From CADEEN01 sp035716845 (GTDB taxonomy: Bacteria; Pseudomonadota; Gammaproteobacteria; Burkholderiales; Burkholderiaceae_C): DNA of 11,468 nucleotides. The DNA lies in contig DASTJE010000111.1 in assembly GCA_035716845.1 (NCBI GenBank), forward strand, positions 1 through 11,468, in the 5' to 3' direction. This document shows, piece after piece, positions 1 through 6,371 of this stretch. A program made the translations under genes and the position numbers. Position 1 is the stretch's first letter, and the number at the start of each line of letters is the position of its first letter. Below the pieces are notes generated by a model. The model was given only the letters and a program-made list of their open reading frames with translations. It had not been told where the DNA came from and searched no databases.

Positions 1-800
1 CCCAGCACGCCGCCGAGCAGACCGCCGGCGCCGAAACCGCCGAGCACCGAGCCCTCGTCGCGCCCGCCGCGTCCGGTCTGGGGCGCCGCCGCGAACACGC
101 GCGACGCCAGGCGCGAGAACGGCAGGCTCTGCAGCCACACCGTGCCGGGGCCGGTGACCTTGGCGAAGAACAGGCCCTCGCCACCGAACAGCGCGGTCTT
201 GATCTTGCCGACGTACTGGATCTCGAAGTTCACGCCCGCGGTCATCGCCACCACGCAGCCGGTGTCGATGCAGAGCGTCTGGCCCGGCTGCAGCTCGCGC
301 TTGAGCACCGTGCCGCCGGCGTGCACGAAGGCCAGGCCGTCGCCCTCGAGCTTCTGCATGATGAAGCCCTCGCCGCCGAAGAAGCCCACGCCGAGCTTCT
401 GCTGCAGGTAGATGCCGAGCGAGACGCCGCGCGCCGCGCACAGGAAGGCGTCCTTCTGGCAGATCAGCATGCCGCCGACCTGCCGCAGGTCGATCGCCAT
501 GATCTTGCCCGGGTACGGCGCGGCGAAGGCCACGCGCTGCTTGGCCGCAGCGTTGTTGGTGTAGACGGTGGTGAACAGGGATTCGCCGGTGATCAGCCGC
601 TTGCCCGCGCCCATCAGCTTGCCGAAGAAGCCGCCCTGCTGGGCCGAGCCGTCGCCGAACACGGTGTCCATGCCGATGCCGGCGTCCATGAACATCATGC
701 TGCCGGCCTCGCCGATGGCCGCCTCGCCGGGGTCGAGCTCGACCTCGACGAACTGCATCTCCGAACCCTTGATCTCGTAGTCGACGACGTCCATCGCCAT
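1..800 (-). CDS. TIGR00266/AIM24 family protein (3' end outside window)
   Basis: The 266 complete codons visible encode a glycine-rich, beta-rich protein of the AIM24 family (TIGR00266), named after a yeast mitochondrial protein; the bacterial members have no settled biochemical role. Typical features are the opening MAMDVVDYEIKGSEMQFVEV, the segment FGKLMGAGKRLITGESLF near residues 59-76, and two repeated glycine motifs, GFFGGEGFIMQKLEGDG (139-155) and ALFGGEGLFFAKVTGPG (203-219), as expected of a pseudo-symmetric beta fold. The tail is Gly/Ala-rich and runs off the left edge without a stop, probably only a few residues short of the usual length. The ATG at 800 is preferred over the one at 794 because GAGGAAG lies at good spacing upstream. 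No signal peptide or membrane segment is seen. It is divergent from the SDR-phaC unit and has no evident link to it. Confidence 0.9.
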   Translation of the reverse strand, partial: MAMDVVDYEIKGSEMQFVEVELDPGEAAIGEAGSMMFMDAGIGMDTVFGDGSAQQGGFFGKLMGAGKRLITGESLFTTVYTNNAAAKQRVAFAAPYPGKIMAIDLRQVGGMLICQKDAFLCAARGVSLGIYLQQKLGVGFFGGEGFIMQKLEGDGLAFVHAGGTVLKRELQPGQTLCIDTGCVVAMTAGVNFEIQYVGKIKTALFGGEGLFFAKVTGPGTVWLQSLPFSRLASRVFAAAPQTGRGGRDEGSVLGGFGAGGLLGGVL

Positions 801-902
801 GGTGTGATCTTCCTCTGTGCCTTGTGCCGTCCACGACACGGCACCGACACCCGTCGGCACCGCGCCACGAAGGGCGCTAGTGTGCCGCAAAGGCCCGCGG
901 CC

Positions 903-1064
903 TCAGCCGAAACTCGACACCAGCTCCATGCGCGCGTGCCACTCGCGCAGGTCGTCGACACCGATGTGCCCGCCGACGTCCGATCGTGCGGCCGGACGCC
1001 ACCCTTCGCGCGTGCCCAGGCCGGGCCCGACGGCGACGACCCCCTCGACGGCGTCGTCGGCCAT
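903..1064 (-). CDS. Possible small hypothetical protein, 53 aa
   Basis: This reading frame begins at an ATG at 1064 (MADDAVEGVVAVGPG...) and ends with ...WHARMELVSSFG at a TGA at 903. Third codon positions are mostly G or C and the residue mix is protein-like, which makes it better than the other frames here. However, the ribosome binding site is weak, GC-rich DNA produces such frames by chance, and I recognise no family. An upstream in-frame ATG near 1113 would add 16 residues but would place the 1071-1113 hairpin inside the coding region. It could be a small gene, the remnant of a larger one, or chance. Confidence 0.2.
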   Translation of the reverse strand: MADDAVEGVVAVGPGLGTREGWRPAARSDVGGHIGVDDLREWHARMELVSSFG

Positions 1065-1070
1065 TGATCG

Positions 1071-1113
1071 GACCGTCGCGCCAGCGCGTCGCGCCGCTGG
1101 CGCCGCGACGGTC
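1071..1113. promoter_or_regulatory. Imperfect 16-bp inverted repeat (hairpin)
   Basis: GACCGTCGC plus GCCAGCG at 1071-1086 pair with CGCTGGC at 1095-1101 and GCGACGGTC at 1105-1113. This leaves an 8-base loop and a 3-base bulge at 1102-1104. The stem is long and GC-rich, but there is no T-run on either strand, so it is not a classical intrinsic terminator. It may be a regulatory hairpin or a dispersed palindromic repeat. Confidence 0.45.
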
Positions 1114-1126
1114 ATAGGCGCAGACC

Positions 1127-1140
1127 TTGTGCCATCACAA
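1127..1140. promoter_or_regulatory. Perfect dyad TTGTG-N4-CACAA, possible operator
   Basis: TTGTG at 1127-1131 and CACAA at 1136-1140 form a perfect inverted repeat around a CCAT spacer. It lies about 100 bases upstream of the SDR start in a non-coding stretch and is less GC-rich than its surroundings. Such a short dyad could be a transcription factor site or chance; I cannot assign a regulator. Confidence 0.3.
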
Positions 1141-1205
1141 GAAAGCGTCAAAAAAGGCGCACGCGCCGCCGGCGGCGGCCGGCCGCGGCGCCCTTCGCTG
1201 CGTAA

Positions 1206-1224
1206 GATGCTGCGCTGCAGCATC
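1206..1224. promoter_or_regulatory. CTGC-N3-GCAG palindrome, candidate PhaR-type operator
   Basis: GATGCTGC (1206-1213) and GCAGCATC (1217-1224) form a perfect 8-bp inverted repeat with a GCT centre. The core CTGC-N3-GCAG matches, as I recall it, the recognition sequence described for PhaR, the PHA-responsive repressor of Paracoccus. It lies 18 bases upstream of the SDR start, overlaps a weak -10-like TAAGAT, and controls a unit that includes a PHA synthase. Repression by a PhaR-like protein is therefore plausible but inferred. As RNA the same element could form a small hairpin just before the ribosome binding site. Confidence 0.45.
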
Positions 1225-1230
1225 TACATT

Positions 1231-1237
1231 GGAGGTG
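1231..1237 (+). promoter_or_regulatory. Ribosome binding site fixing the GTG start of the SDR gene
   Basis: GGAGGTG lies six bases upstream of the GTG at 1242. This strong Shine-Dalgarno match supports the GTG start, which places the TGGASGIG cofactor motif at residues 11-18, as usual for the family. Confidence 0.75.
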
Positions 1238-1241
1238 TCTC

Positions 1242-2057
1242 GTGGACATTGGCAGAAGAGTGGCGGTCATCACCGGTGGCGCCAGCGGCATCGGTCGCGC
1301 CGTGGCAACGGCGATGGCCTCGCGCGGCGTGGCCGGCGTGGCCCTCGTGGACATGAGCGAGACCGTGGAGGACGTGGCCGCCAAGCTCAACGCCGAGGCC
1401 GGGCGTCCCTTCGCGATCCCGTTCCAGGGCGACACCACCGACGAGAAGTTCCGCTCGTCGGTCTACGACGCCATCAGCCGCAAGTTCGGCCTCGTGACGA
1501 TGTGCGTGCCCGCCGCCGGCATCACGCGCGACGACCTGGCGGTGCGCGTGGACAAGAACACCGGCAAGGCCCGCGTCTATCCGCTCGAGCAGTTCCGGCT
1601 CGTCGTCGAGGTCAACCTCATCGCGCCGGTGTACTGGGCGCTGGAGATGATCGGCCACATCGCCGAGGAGCGCGCGGCCAAGGGCCTCAAGCGCTGGGCG
1701 CCTCAGGAGGGCGTGCAGGGATCGGTGGTGTTCATCGGCTCGATCTCCTCGCAAGGCAACCGCGGCCAGATCTCGTACGCCAGCACGAAGGCCGGCCTCG
1801 AGGGCGCGGCGGCGACCATCATGCAGGAAGCGATGTTCCACGGTGTGCGCTGCAGCGTCATCCACCCGGGCTTCACCGACACGCCGATGGTGCGGGCCAT
1901 GGGCATGGACTACGTCGCCAAGAACATCCTGCCGTTCACGCAGCTCGGCCGCCTGATCGCGCCGGAGGAGATCGCCGACGCCATCTGCTTCATGCTCGTC
2001 AACTCGGCGGTGAGCGGGGAGCTCTGGGTCGATGCCGGCTGGCACGCGCCGGCCTGA
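1242..2057 (+). CDS. SDR-family NAD(P)-dependent oxidoreductase, 3-ketoacyl-CoA-reductase-like
   Basis: This 271-aa protein is a classical short-chain dehydrogenase/reductase, probably cytosolic. TGGASGIG (residues 11-18) binds the dinucleotide, and Asp37 at the end of the second strand suggests NAD(H) rather than NADP(H). The usual NAG motif is replaced by PAAG (90-93). The catalytic set is Asn125, Ser167, Tyr179 and Lys183 (YASTK), followed by HPGFTDTPM (208-216). A charged insert around 97-115 is longer than in FabG or PhaB. The GTG start has a strong ribosome binding site. phaC follows after 55 bases, so a role in making or turning over 3-hydroxyacyl-CoA for PHA is attractive. The Asp37 signature argues against a standard NADPH-dependent PhaB, and the substrate cannot be read from sequence. 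Confidence 0.88.
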   Translation: MDIGRRVAVITGGASGIGRAVATAMASRGVAGVALVDMSETVEDVAAKLNAEAGRPFAIPFQGDTTDEKFRSSVYDAISRKFGLVTMCVPAAGITRDDLAVRVDKNTGKARVYPLEQFRLVVEVNLIAPVYWALEMIGHIAEERAAKGLKRWAPQEGVQGSVVFIGSISSQGNRGQISYASTKAGLEGAAATIMQEAMFHGVRCSVIHPGFTDTPMVRAMGMDYVAKNILPFTQLGRLIAPEEIADAICFMLVNSAVSGELWVDAGWHAPA

Positions 2058-2112
2058 GCCGGGCGCCGGACCCGCACCGCAGGCCGGGAACGCATCCACG
2101 CATGGAGCAGAC

Positions 2113-3858
2113 ATGACCCGCAAGCCGAAGATCGCGCCCTCGACACAGGACTTCGACCGCGAGTTCCGGGCGCAGCTCGCACAGATGACCGCCGGCCTCG
2201 CCCCGACGGCCTTCACCACCGCCTGGGCCGACTGGGCGATGCACCTGGCGCTGGCGCCGGCCAAGCAGCAGGAGCTGCAGCAGATGGCGCTGCAGCGCGC
2301 GGCCGACACCTGGGCCTTCGCGCTGCGCGCGCTCGCCGGCGAGGCCCTGGCGCCGGCCGAGGGCTTCGCGGGCAGCCCCGAGAAGCGTTTCGAGGCGGCG
2401 GACTGGTCGCGCTTTCCGTTCAACGTCTACGCCCGTGCCTACCAGAACAGCGCCGCGCTGCTGAAGGAGGCGGTGCGCGACGTCGACGGCGTGACCGACT
2501 ACCACGCGCAGCTGCTGGAGTTCGCGGTGCGCATGCTGATGGACGCCAGCTCGCCGGCCAACAGCCTGGGCACCAACCCCGAGCTGCTGGCGCTGACGCA
2601 GTCCGAGCGCGGCCAGAACCTCGTGCGCGGCTTCAGGAACTGGCTCGAGGACCTGAAGCGCACGATCGATGGCGGCGCGCCGGCAGGCGCCGAGGCCTTC
2701 GAACTGGGCAGGAACGTGGCGGCCACCCCCGGCAAGGTGGTGTACCGCAACGAGCTGATCGAGCTGATCCAGTACACGCCGACCACCCGCGACGTGTACG
2801 CCGAACCGGTGTTCATCGTGCCGGCGTGGATCATGAAGTACTACATCCTCGACCTCAGCGCGCGCAACTCGATGGTGAAGTACCTCGTCGACCAGGGCCA
2901 CACGGTCTTCATGATCTCGTGGAAGAACCCGGTGGAGAAGGACCGCGACCTCGGCATCGACGACTACATCGACAAGGGATTCCGCGCCGGGCTCGAGGCG
3001 GCGTGCGCCATCGTGCCCAGGCGCAAGCTGCACGCCGTGGGCTACTGCATCGGCGGCACGCTGCTGGCCATCGGCGCGGCGGCGCTGGCACGCGAGAAGG
3101 ACGACCGGCTGGCGTCGATCACCATGTTCGCGGCGCAGGTCGATTTCTCGGAGCCGGGCGAGCTCGCGTTCTTCATCAACCCGAGCCAGCTGGCGATGCT
3201 CGAGGCGTCGATGCGGCGCAAGGGCGTGCTCGAGAGCCGCCAGATGGGCGGCGCGTTCGCATTGCTGCGCGCGCAGGACCTGGTGTGGCAGCCGATCGTC
3301 AACCAGTACCTCAAGGGCCAGCGCGACGGCCTGATCGACCTGATGGCGTGGAATGCCGACGGCACGCGCATGCCCTGGCGCATGCACACCGAGTACCTGT
3401 ACCGCCTGTACCTCGACAACGAGCTCGCCACCAACCGCTTCCCGGTGGACGGCCAGCTCATCCGCCTGTCGGACATCCGCCAGCCGATGTTCGTCGTCGG
3501 CACCGAGTCCGACCACGTCGCGCCGTGGAAGTCGGTCTACAAGGTCGACAACCTCGTGCGCTCGGACGACTTCACGTTCCTGCTCACCTCCAGCGGCCAC
3601 AACGCGGGCATCGTCTGCGGCCCGGTGAACCCCAAGCGCCATTACCGCCTCAGGACGCGGCGCCTGGTCGACCCCCACCTGGCGCCGGAGGACTGGATGC
3701 GCGCCGCGACCGTGCGCGACGGCGCCTGGTGGCCGGCGTGGCAGCAGTGGCTGGCGGCCCGCTCCAGCGGGCGCGCCAAGCCGCCCGCGATGGGCGCGCC
3801 GCGCAAGGGCTACCGGGTGCTGGACGAGGCGCCCGGCCGCTACGTGCGGCAGCGCTGA
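2113..3858 (+). CDS. phaC: Poly(3-hydroxyalkanoate) synthase, class I-like
   Basis: The 581-aa product polymerises (R)-3-hydroxyacyl-CoA into PHA granules. The N-terminal part (about residues 85-260) fits the PhaC N domain and is followed by an alpha/beta-hydrolase fold. The lipase-like box GYCIGG (310-315) supplies the nucleophile Cys312; Asp467 in TESDHVAPW and His496 in SSGHNAGI complete the triad. Single-chain length near 580-590 aa agrees with class I. Details such as the PAWIMKYYILDL and HVAPWKSVYK segments look more like the divergent second synthases (PhaC2-type) of Burkholderiales than the main PhaC1. ATG at 2113 is chosen because GGAG lies just upstream; an in-frame ATG at 2032 would overlap the SDR gene. 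No phaA, phaP or phaR is in view. The gene ends 12 bases from the converging minus-strand operon, with no clear terminator between. Confidence 0.93.
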   Translation: MTRKPKIAPSTQDFDREFRAQLAQMTAGLAPTAFTTAWADWAMHLALAPAKQQELQQMALQRAADTWAFALRALAGEALAPAEGFAGSPEKRFEAADWSRFPFNVYARAYQNSAALLKEAVRDVDGVTDYHAQLLEFAVRMLMDASSPANSLGTNPELLALTQSERGQNLVRGFRNWLEDLKRTIDGGAPAGAEAFELGRNVAATPGKVVYRNELIELIQYTPTTRDVYAEPVFIVPAWIMKYYILDLSARNSMVKYLVDQGHTVFMISWKNPVEKDRDLGIDDYIDKGFRAGLEAACAIVPRRKLHAVGYCIGGTLLAIGAAALAREKDDRLASITMFAAQVDFSEPGELAFFINPSQLAMLEASMRRKGVLESRQMGGAFALLRAQDLVWQPIVNQYLKGQRDGLIDLMAWNADGTRMPWRMHTEYLYRLYLDNELATNRFPVDGQLIRLSDIRQPMFVVGTESDHVAPWKSVYKVDNLVRSDDFTFLLTSSGHNAGIVCGPVNPKRHYRLRTRRLVDPHLAPEDWMRAATVRDGAWWPAWQQWLAARSSGRAKPPAMGAPRKGYRVLDEAPGRYVRQR

Positions 3859-3870
3859 GTCTGCGCGGCG

Positions 3871-4320
3871 TCATCGCGCGCGCGGGGGGCCGCCGCGGCG
3901 CCGCGGCGCCCACTGCAGCAGGCGGCGCACGATCGCCTCCCAGGGCAGCGCCGTCAGGCTGCCGTGGCGCTCGTGCACCGCGAGCACCAGCGCGTGCACG
4001 TCGGCGTGCCCGGCCTGCATCGCTTCCCGCAGCGCCTCGAGGCCGCCGCAATGCAGCCGCAGCGCCTGCGCATGGACCATCGGATGGCCGGGCGCGGGCA
4101 GTTTCAGCGCAAACCGTGCGCGCTCGTGCAGCAACGCGGCCAGCGTGCTGCAGTTCAGACGCGCGACCGGCGCGGCGCACTCCAGCACCTCGCGCTCGCC
4201 CAGGCTGCGCCGCGATGCCAGCGTGCAGGAGGCCGTGCGTGCGTGCAGCGCACGCGCGAAGACGCAGGCCCTCGCGCTGCCGCAGCAGCCTGCCGCCTCG
4301 GGCGGTGCGGGCGCGTCCAC
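3871..4320 (-). CDS. Unknown cysteine-rich 149-aa protein, last gene of cassette
   Basis: I do not recognise this family. The protein has seven cysteines (12, 13, 19, 32, 48, 57, 91), most in the first two thirds, in a cytosolic-looking sequence with no signal peptide. The centre, ECAAPVARLNCSTLAALLHE (47-66), continues into a His-rich, probably helical stretch (71-120) and the segment TALPWEAIVRRLLQWAPRRR (123-142) before a basic tail. The cysteine pattern could hold a metal or cluster or undergo thiol chemistry, but no known motif is matched. The start is a GTG at 4320, four bases after the preceding stop; the ribosome binding site is weak, so translational coupling is likely. No good ATG exists before residue 81. 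It is the promoter-distal gene of the operon and converges on phaC. Confidence 0.65.
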   Translation of the reverse strand: MDAPAPPEAAGCCGSARACVFARALHARTASCTLASRRSLGEREVLECAAPVARLNCSTLAALLHERARFALKLPAPGHPMVHAQALRLHCGGLEALREAMQAGHADVHALVLAVHERHGSLTALPWEAIVRRLLQWAPRRRGGPPRAR

Positions 4321-4324
4321 CGCC

Positions 4325-4546
4325 TCAGTCGTCGCCCGGCCCCGGCGCGCCGTCACGCCATTGGCACAGCAGGTCCTCGGCCGCCAGCGGCGAGTCGGCG
4401 AACATGACCTTGATGCGCTCGCCCGCGGCCCCCGAGGCCTCGCCGCGCAGCGCCTTGGCATGGGCCGAGGCCTCGGCAAAGCGGCCGAATTCGGCCAGCT
4501 GCTCGGGCGGCGTGAAGGGCCGCACCCGAAACACGTAGTAGGGCAT
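4325..4546 (-). CDS. Unknown small protein, 73 aa
   Basis: The protein begins MPYYVFRVRPFTPPEQLAEF, continues with an Ala-rich helical stretch (FAEASAHAKALRGEASG, 22-38) and the segment ERIKVMFADSPLAAEDLLCQ (43-62), and ends in an acidic tail. The alternation of a hydrophobic strand, a helix, a strand (KVMFA) and a helix suggests a compact alpha/beta fold. No catalytic motif is evident. The ATG at 4546 shares one base with the stop of the S24-like gene (TGATG), a classic coupling arrangement. Codon use matches the neighbours, so I think the gene is real despite its size. Its function is unknown; a partner or adaptor role for the oxidoreductase or the S24-like protein is only a guess from position. 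Confidence 0.75.
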   Translation of the reverse strand: MPYYVFRVRPFTPPEQLAEFGRFAEASAHAKALRGEASGAAGERIKVMFADSPLAAEDLLCQWRDGAPGPGDD

Positions 4547-4887
4547 CAGAGGTAGCTCTTGGTCAGGCGGCGCCGCCCCGGCACCGCCTTCTGGATGATG
4601 ACGCCGCGCACGGCCGAGAGGTCGGCGAGCGGCTCGTCGGCCCAGCCGGGTTGCAGCGCGTGCAGCCGCCACCGGCCCGCGTCGCCGAGCAGCTGGCGCA
4701 AGGTCCATTCGCCGCGCAGCTGCGCCAGCACGTAACTGCCGGCGCGCAGCGCGCCGTCGGGCTCGACGATCACGATGTCCCCCTCGTTGAACTCGGGGGC
4801 CATGCTGTGGCCCAGCACGCGCAGCGCGAACGATTCGCCGCTGCTGCAGCCGCTGCCGTCGAAGCCGTTCGCGCCGGCCCCGCTCAC
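4546..4887 (-). CDS. S24/LexA-type peptidase-fold protein without HTH; catalytic Lys replaced by Arg
   Basis: The 113-aa protein is a bare S24 (LexA/UmuD C-terminal) domain. The block SFALRVLGHSMAPEFNEGD (19-37) contains the nucleophile serine, Ser28 in GHSM, and is followed by IVIVEP, the loop LRAGSYVLAQL and GEWTLRQLLGD (59-69). In LexA and UmuD the general base lysine lies in the last block (V-K-R-L type); here Arg64 takes its place, so autoproteolysis is doubtful. No DNA-binding domain precedes it: the GTG at 4887 overlaps the reductase stop by four bases (GTGA), leaving only about 18 residues before the fold. LexA-like domains dimerise and bind partners, so a non-cleaving adaptor or sensor is plausible. 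A small signal-peptidase-like enzyme is less likely, as there is no membrane anchor. Confidence 0.8.
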   Translation of the reverse strand: MSGAGANGFDGSGCSSGESFALRVLGHSMAPEFNEGDIVIVEPDGALRAGSYVLAQLRGEWTLRQLLGDAGRWRLHALQPGWADEPLADLSAVRGVIIQKAVPGRRRLTKSYL

Positions 4888-6371
4888 GCCACCTCCGCGA
4901 CGATGTGGGCGGCCGGGACACCCGCCTCGCGCAGCGCGGCGCCGAGGGCCTCCACGAACGCCGGCGGTCCGGCGAGGTAGTACTCGCAGTCGATGTCGAA
5001 CAGGTCGGCACGGATGGCCTCGGCCACCTGGCGCGCGCCGGCGGCCGGATCCGCGTCGCTCAGCGCGGCGTACTCGAAGTTGTCCAGCGCCTCGGTCCAG
5101 GCCCGGCACTGGTTGGCCAGGAAGTGGCCGTCGGGGCGCGTGGCCAGCCAGTACAGCGACAGGGTGGGCGCCGCATCGAGCGACAGCGCGTGCTCGATCA
5201 GGCTCTTGACCGGCGCGAAGCCGGTGTCGCAGGCGGCGAAGACCAGCGGCCGGTGGCCCGACGCCAGGACGAACTCGCCCACCGGGCCGCGCAGGTTGAC
5301 GGCGTCGCCCGGGTGCACGCCGCCGGCGAACAGCCGGCTCGCGAACGGCTCGCCGTCATCGCGGGCGATGAAGAAGTGCAGGTTGCGGTCGTCGCAGGGG
5401 CAGCTGGCCACGGGCAGCGTGGCGCGCAGGTCCTCGCCGCCGGTGGCCGCCGAGGCCGCCAGCGCCAGCGTGACCGACTGCCCCGCCAGGAAGCGCAGGC
5501 GGTGGCTGCGCGGCGTCTGCAGGTGCAGCAGCAGCGTGTCGGGCGCGAGTTCACGCAACGCGCGCACGCTGGTGGTGATCTCCTGCGGCGGAATGTCGGC
5601 CGGGCCGCGCGCCTCGAGCGTCTCGAGCGTGATCTCGCTGCTGGCCGCGGTGTGGGCGCACATCAGCACGTAGCCCTGGTTGCGCTCGGCTTCCGACAGC
5701 GGGTAGTCGAAGGGCATCGTCCTGGTGACCTCGCCCGACATCACGCGCACCTTGCACATGCCGCAGCTGCCGTTGCCGCAGCCGTAGTTGAGCGCGAGGC
5801 CCGCCTTCAGGCCCGCCTGCAGCAGCGTGTCGTGGCCCTCGACGGCGAACTGGTGTCCGCTCGGGCGCAGCGTGACCTGCGCCGATACCACTTTGAGGAT
5901 GTCGTCCATGACGTGTAGCGGGTCGACGGATTCGGTGGCCAGGGCGCGCGCGAGGCCGTCGTCGAGCGCGCGCTGAAGGGCGATCAGCCCGTCGTCGCCG
6001 CACGGCGTGCGCGCGACCAGGGCGTCGAGATGTTCGCGCAACTCGATGACCAGGGCGTGGTAGCGCTGCAAATGGCGCTGCACGTCGGCCAGCTCCTGCC
6101 CCTGGCGGAACAGGCGCTGCGCCAGCACGTCCTGGCTGGGCAGCATGCGTTCGCGCACGCGACGGCCGAAGGCGTCCTCCTTGAGGCGCACCACGCGCTC
6201 GAGCATGCCCGAGTCGGCGAGGTCGGCCTGCGGGTACAGCGCGAGCAGGGTCTCGGTGGAGATCAGGCCGTCGCTGAGGGTGATCTCGCCGGCGCGCACG
6301 CGCTGCTGCAGCACGCCGCGCGGCACGCCCACCAGCTGGGCCGCGCGCCAGACGGTCAGCCATTGGGCCAT
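4884..6371 (-). CDS. [2Fe-2S] ferredoxin-flavin oxidoreductase with N-terminal HTH-like segment
   Basis: The 495-aa protein has three parts. Residues 1-45 (LTVWRAAQLVGVPRGVLQQR) resemble a MerR/excisionase-type helix-turn-helix, followed by a charged helical stretch to about 120, possibly a coiled coil. Residues 165-255 form a plant-type [2Fe-2S] ferredoxin domain with Cys198, Cys203, Cys206 and Cys238 (CGNGSCGMC...C). Residues 265-495 fit the ferredoxin-NAD(P)H reductase fold: CDTGFAPVKSLIEHA (381-395) is the nicotinamide-binding loop and YYLAGPPAFVEAL the C-terminal block. The usual flavin motif RxYS is not conserved; ATLP (317-320) aligns there. The likely activity is NAD(P)H-dependent electron delivery, as in phenol or methane monooxygenase reductases. 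The ATG at 6371 has GGAG upstream and overlaps the dioxygenase gene by 16 bases, pointing to that enzyme as a possible partner. Confidence 0.88.
   Translation of the reverse strand: MAQWLTVWRAAQLVGVPRGVLQQRVRAGEITLSDGLISTETLLALYPQADLADSGMLERVVRLKEDAFGRRVRERMLPSQDVLAQRLFRQGQELADVQRHLQRYHALVIELREHLDALVARTPCGDDGLIALQRALDDGLARALATESVDPLHVMDDILKVVSAQVTLRPSGHQFAVEGHDTLLQAGLKAGLALNYGCGNGSCGMCKVRVMSGEVTRTMPFDYPLSEAERNQGYVLMCAHTAASSEITLETLEARGPADIPPQEITTSVRALRELAPDTLLLHLQTPRSHRLRFLAGQSVTLALAASAATGGEDLRATLPVASCPCDDRNLHFFIARDDGEPFASRLFAGGVHPGDAVNLRGPVGEFVLASGHRPLVFAACDTGFAPVKSLIEHALSLDAAPTLSLYWLATRPDGHFLANQCRAWTEALDNFEYAALSDADPAAGARQVAEAIRADLFDIDCEYYLAGPPAFVEALGAALREAGVPAAHIVAEVA

Larger units (their letters stand above)
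801..1241. other. Divergent intergenic region between AIM24-family gene and SDR-phaC unit
   Basis: These 441 bases separate two divergent genes. They hold one weak minus-strand reading frame (903-1064), a long imperfect hairpin (1071-1113), a short perfect dyad TTGTG-N4-CACAA (1127-1140), an A-run at 1150-1155, and a perfect 8-bp palindrome (1206-1224) just before the SDR ribosome binding site. A possible -10 box, TAAGAT at 1203-1208, overlaps that palindrome, but no convincing -35 box sits at the right distance. No tRNA, terminator with a T-run, or mobile element is visible. Confidence 0.6.

Noticed and set aside
2032..2112. Earlier in-frame ATG for phaC at 2032
   Set aside because: It would overlap the SDR gene, add a Pro/Gly/Arg-rich leader unlike PhaC N-termini, and ignore the GGAG before the ATG at 2113.
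1999..3678. 559-codon minus-strand open frame antisense to phaC
   Set aside because: The product is an Arg/His/Val/Leu-rich shadow of phaC codons, without any recognisable motif.
2826..4538. 570-codon plus-strand open frame overlapping phaC in another frame
   Set aside because: It reads through phaC and the opposite-strand genes, its product is a low-complexity Arg/Pro/Ala mix, and phaC in its own frame has an intact catalytic triad. High GC content produces such shadows.
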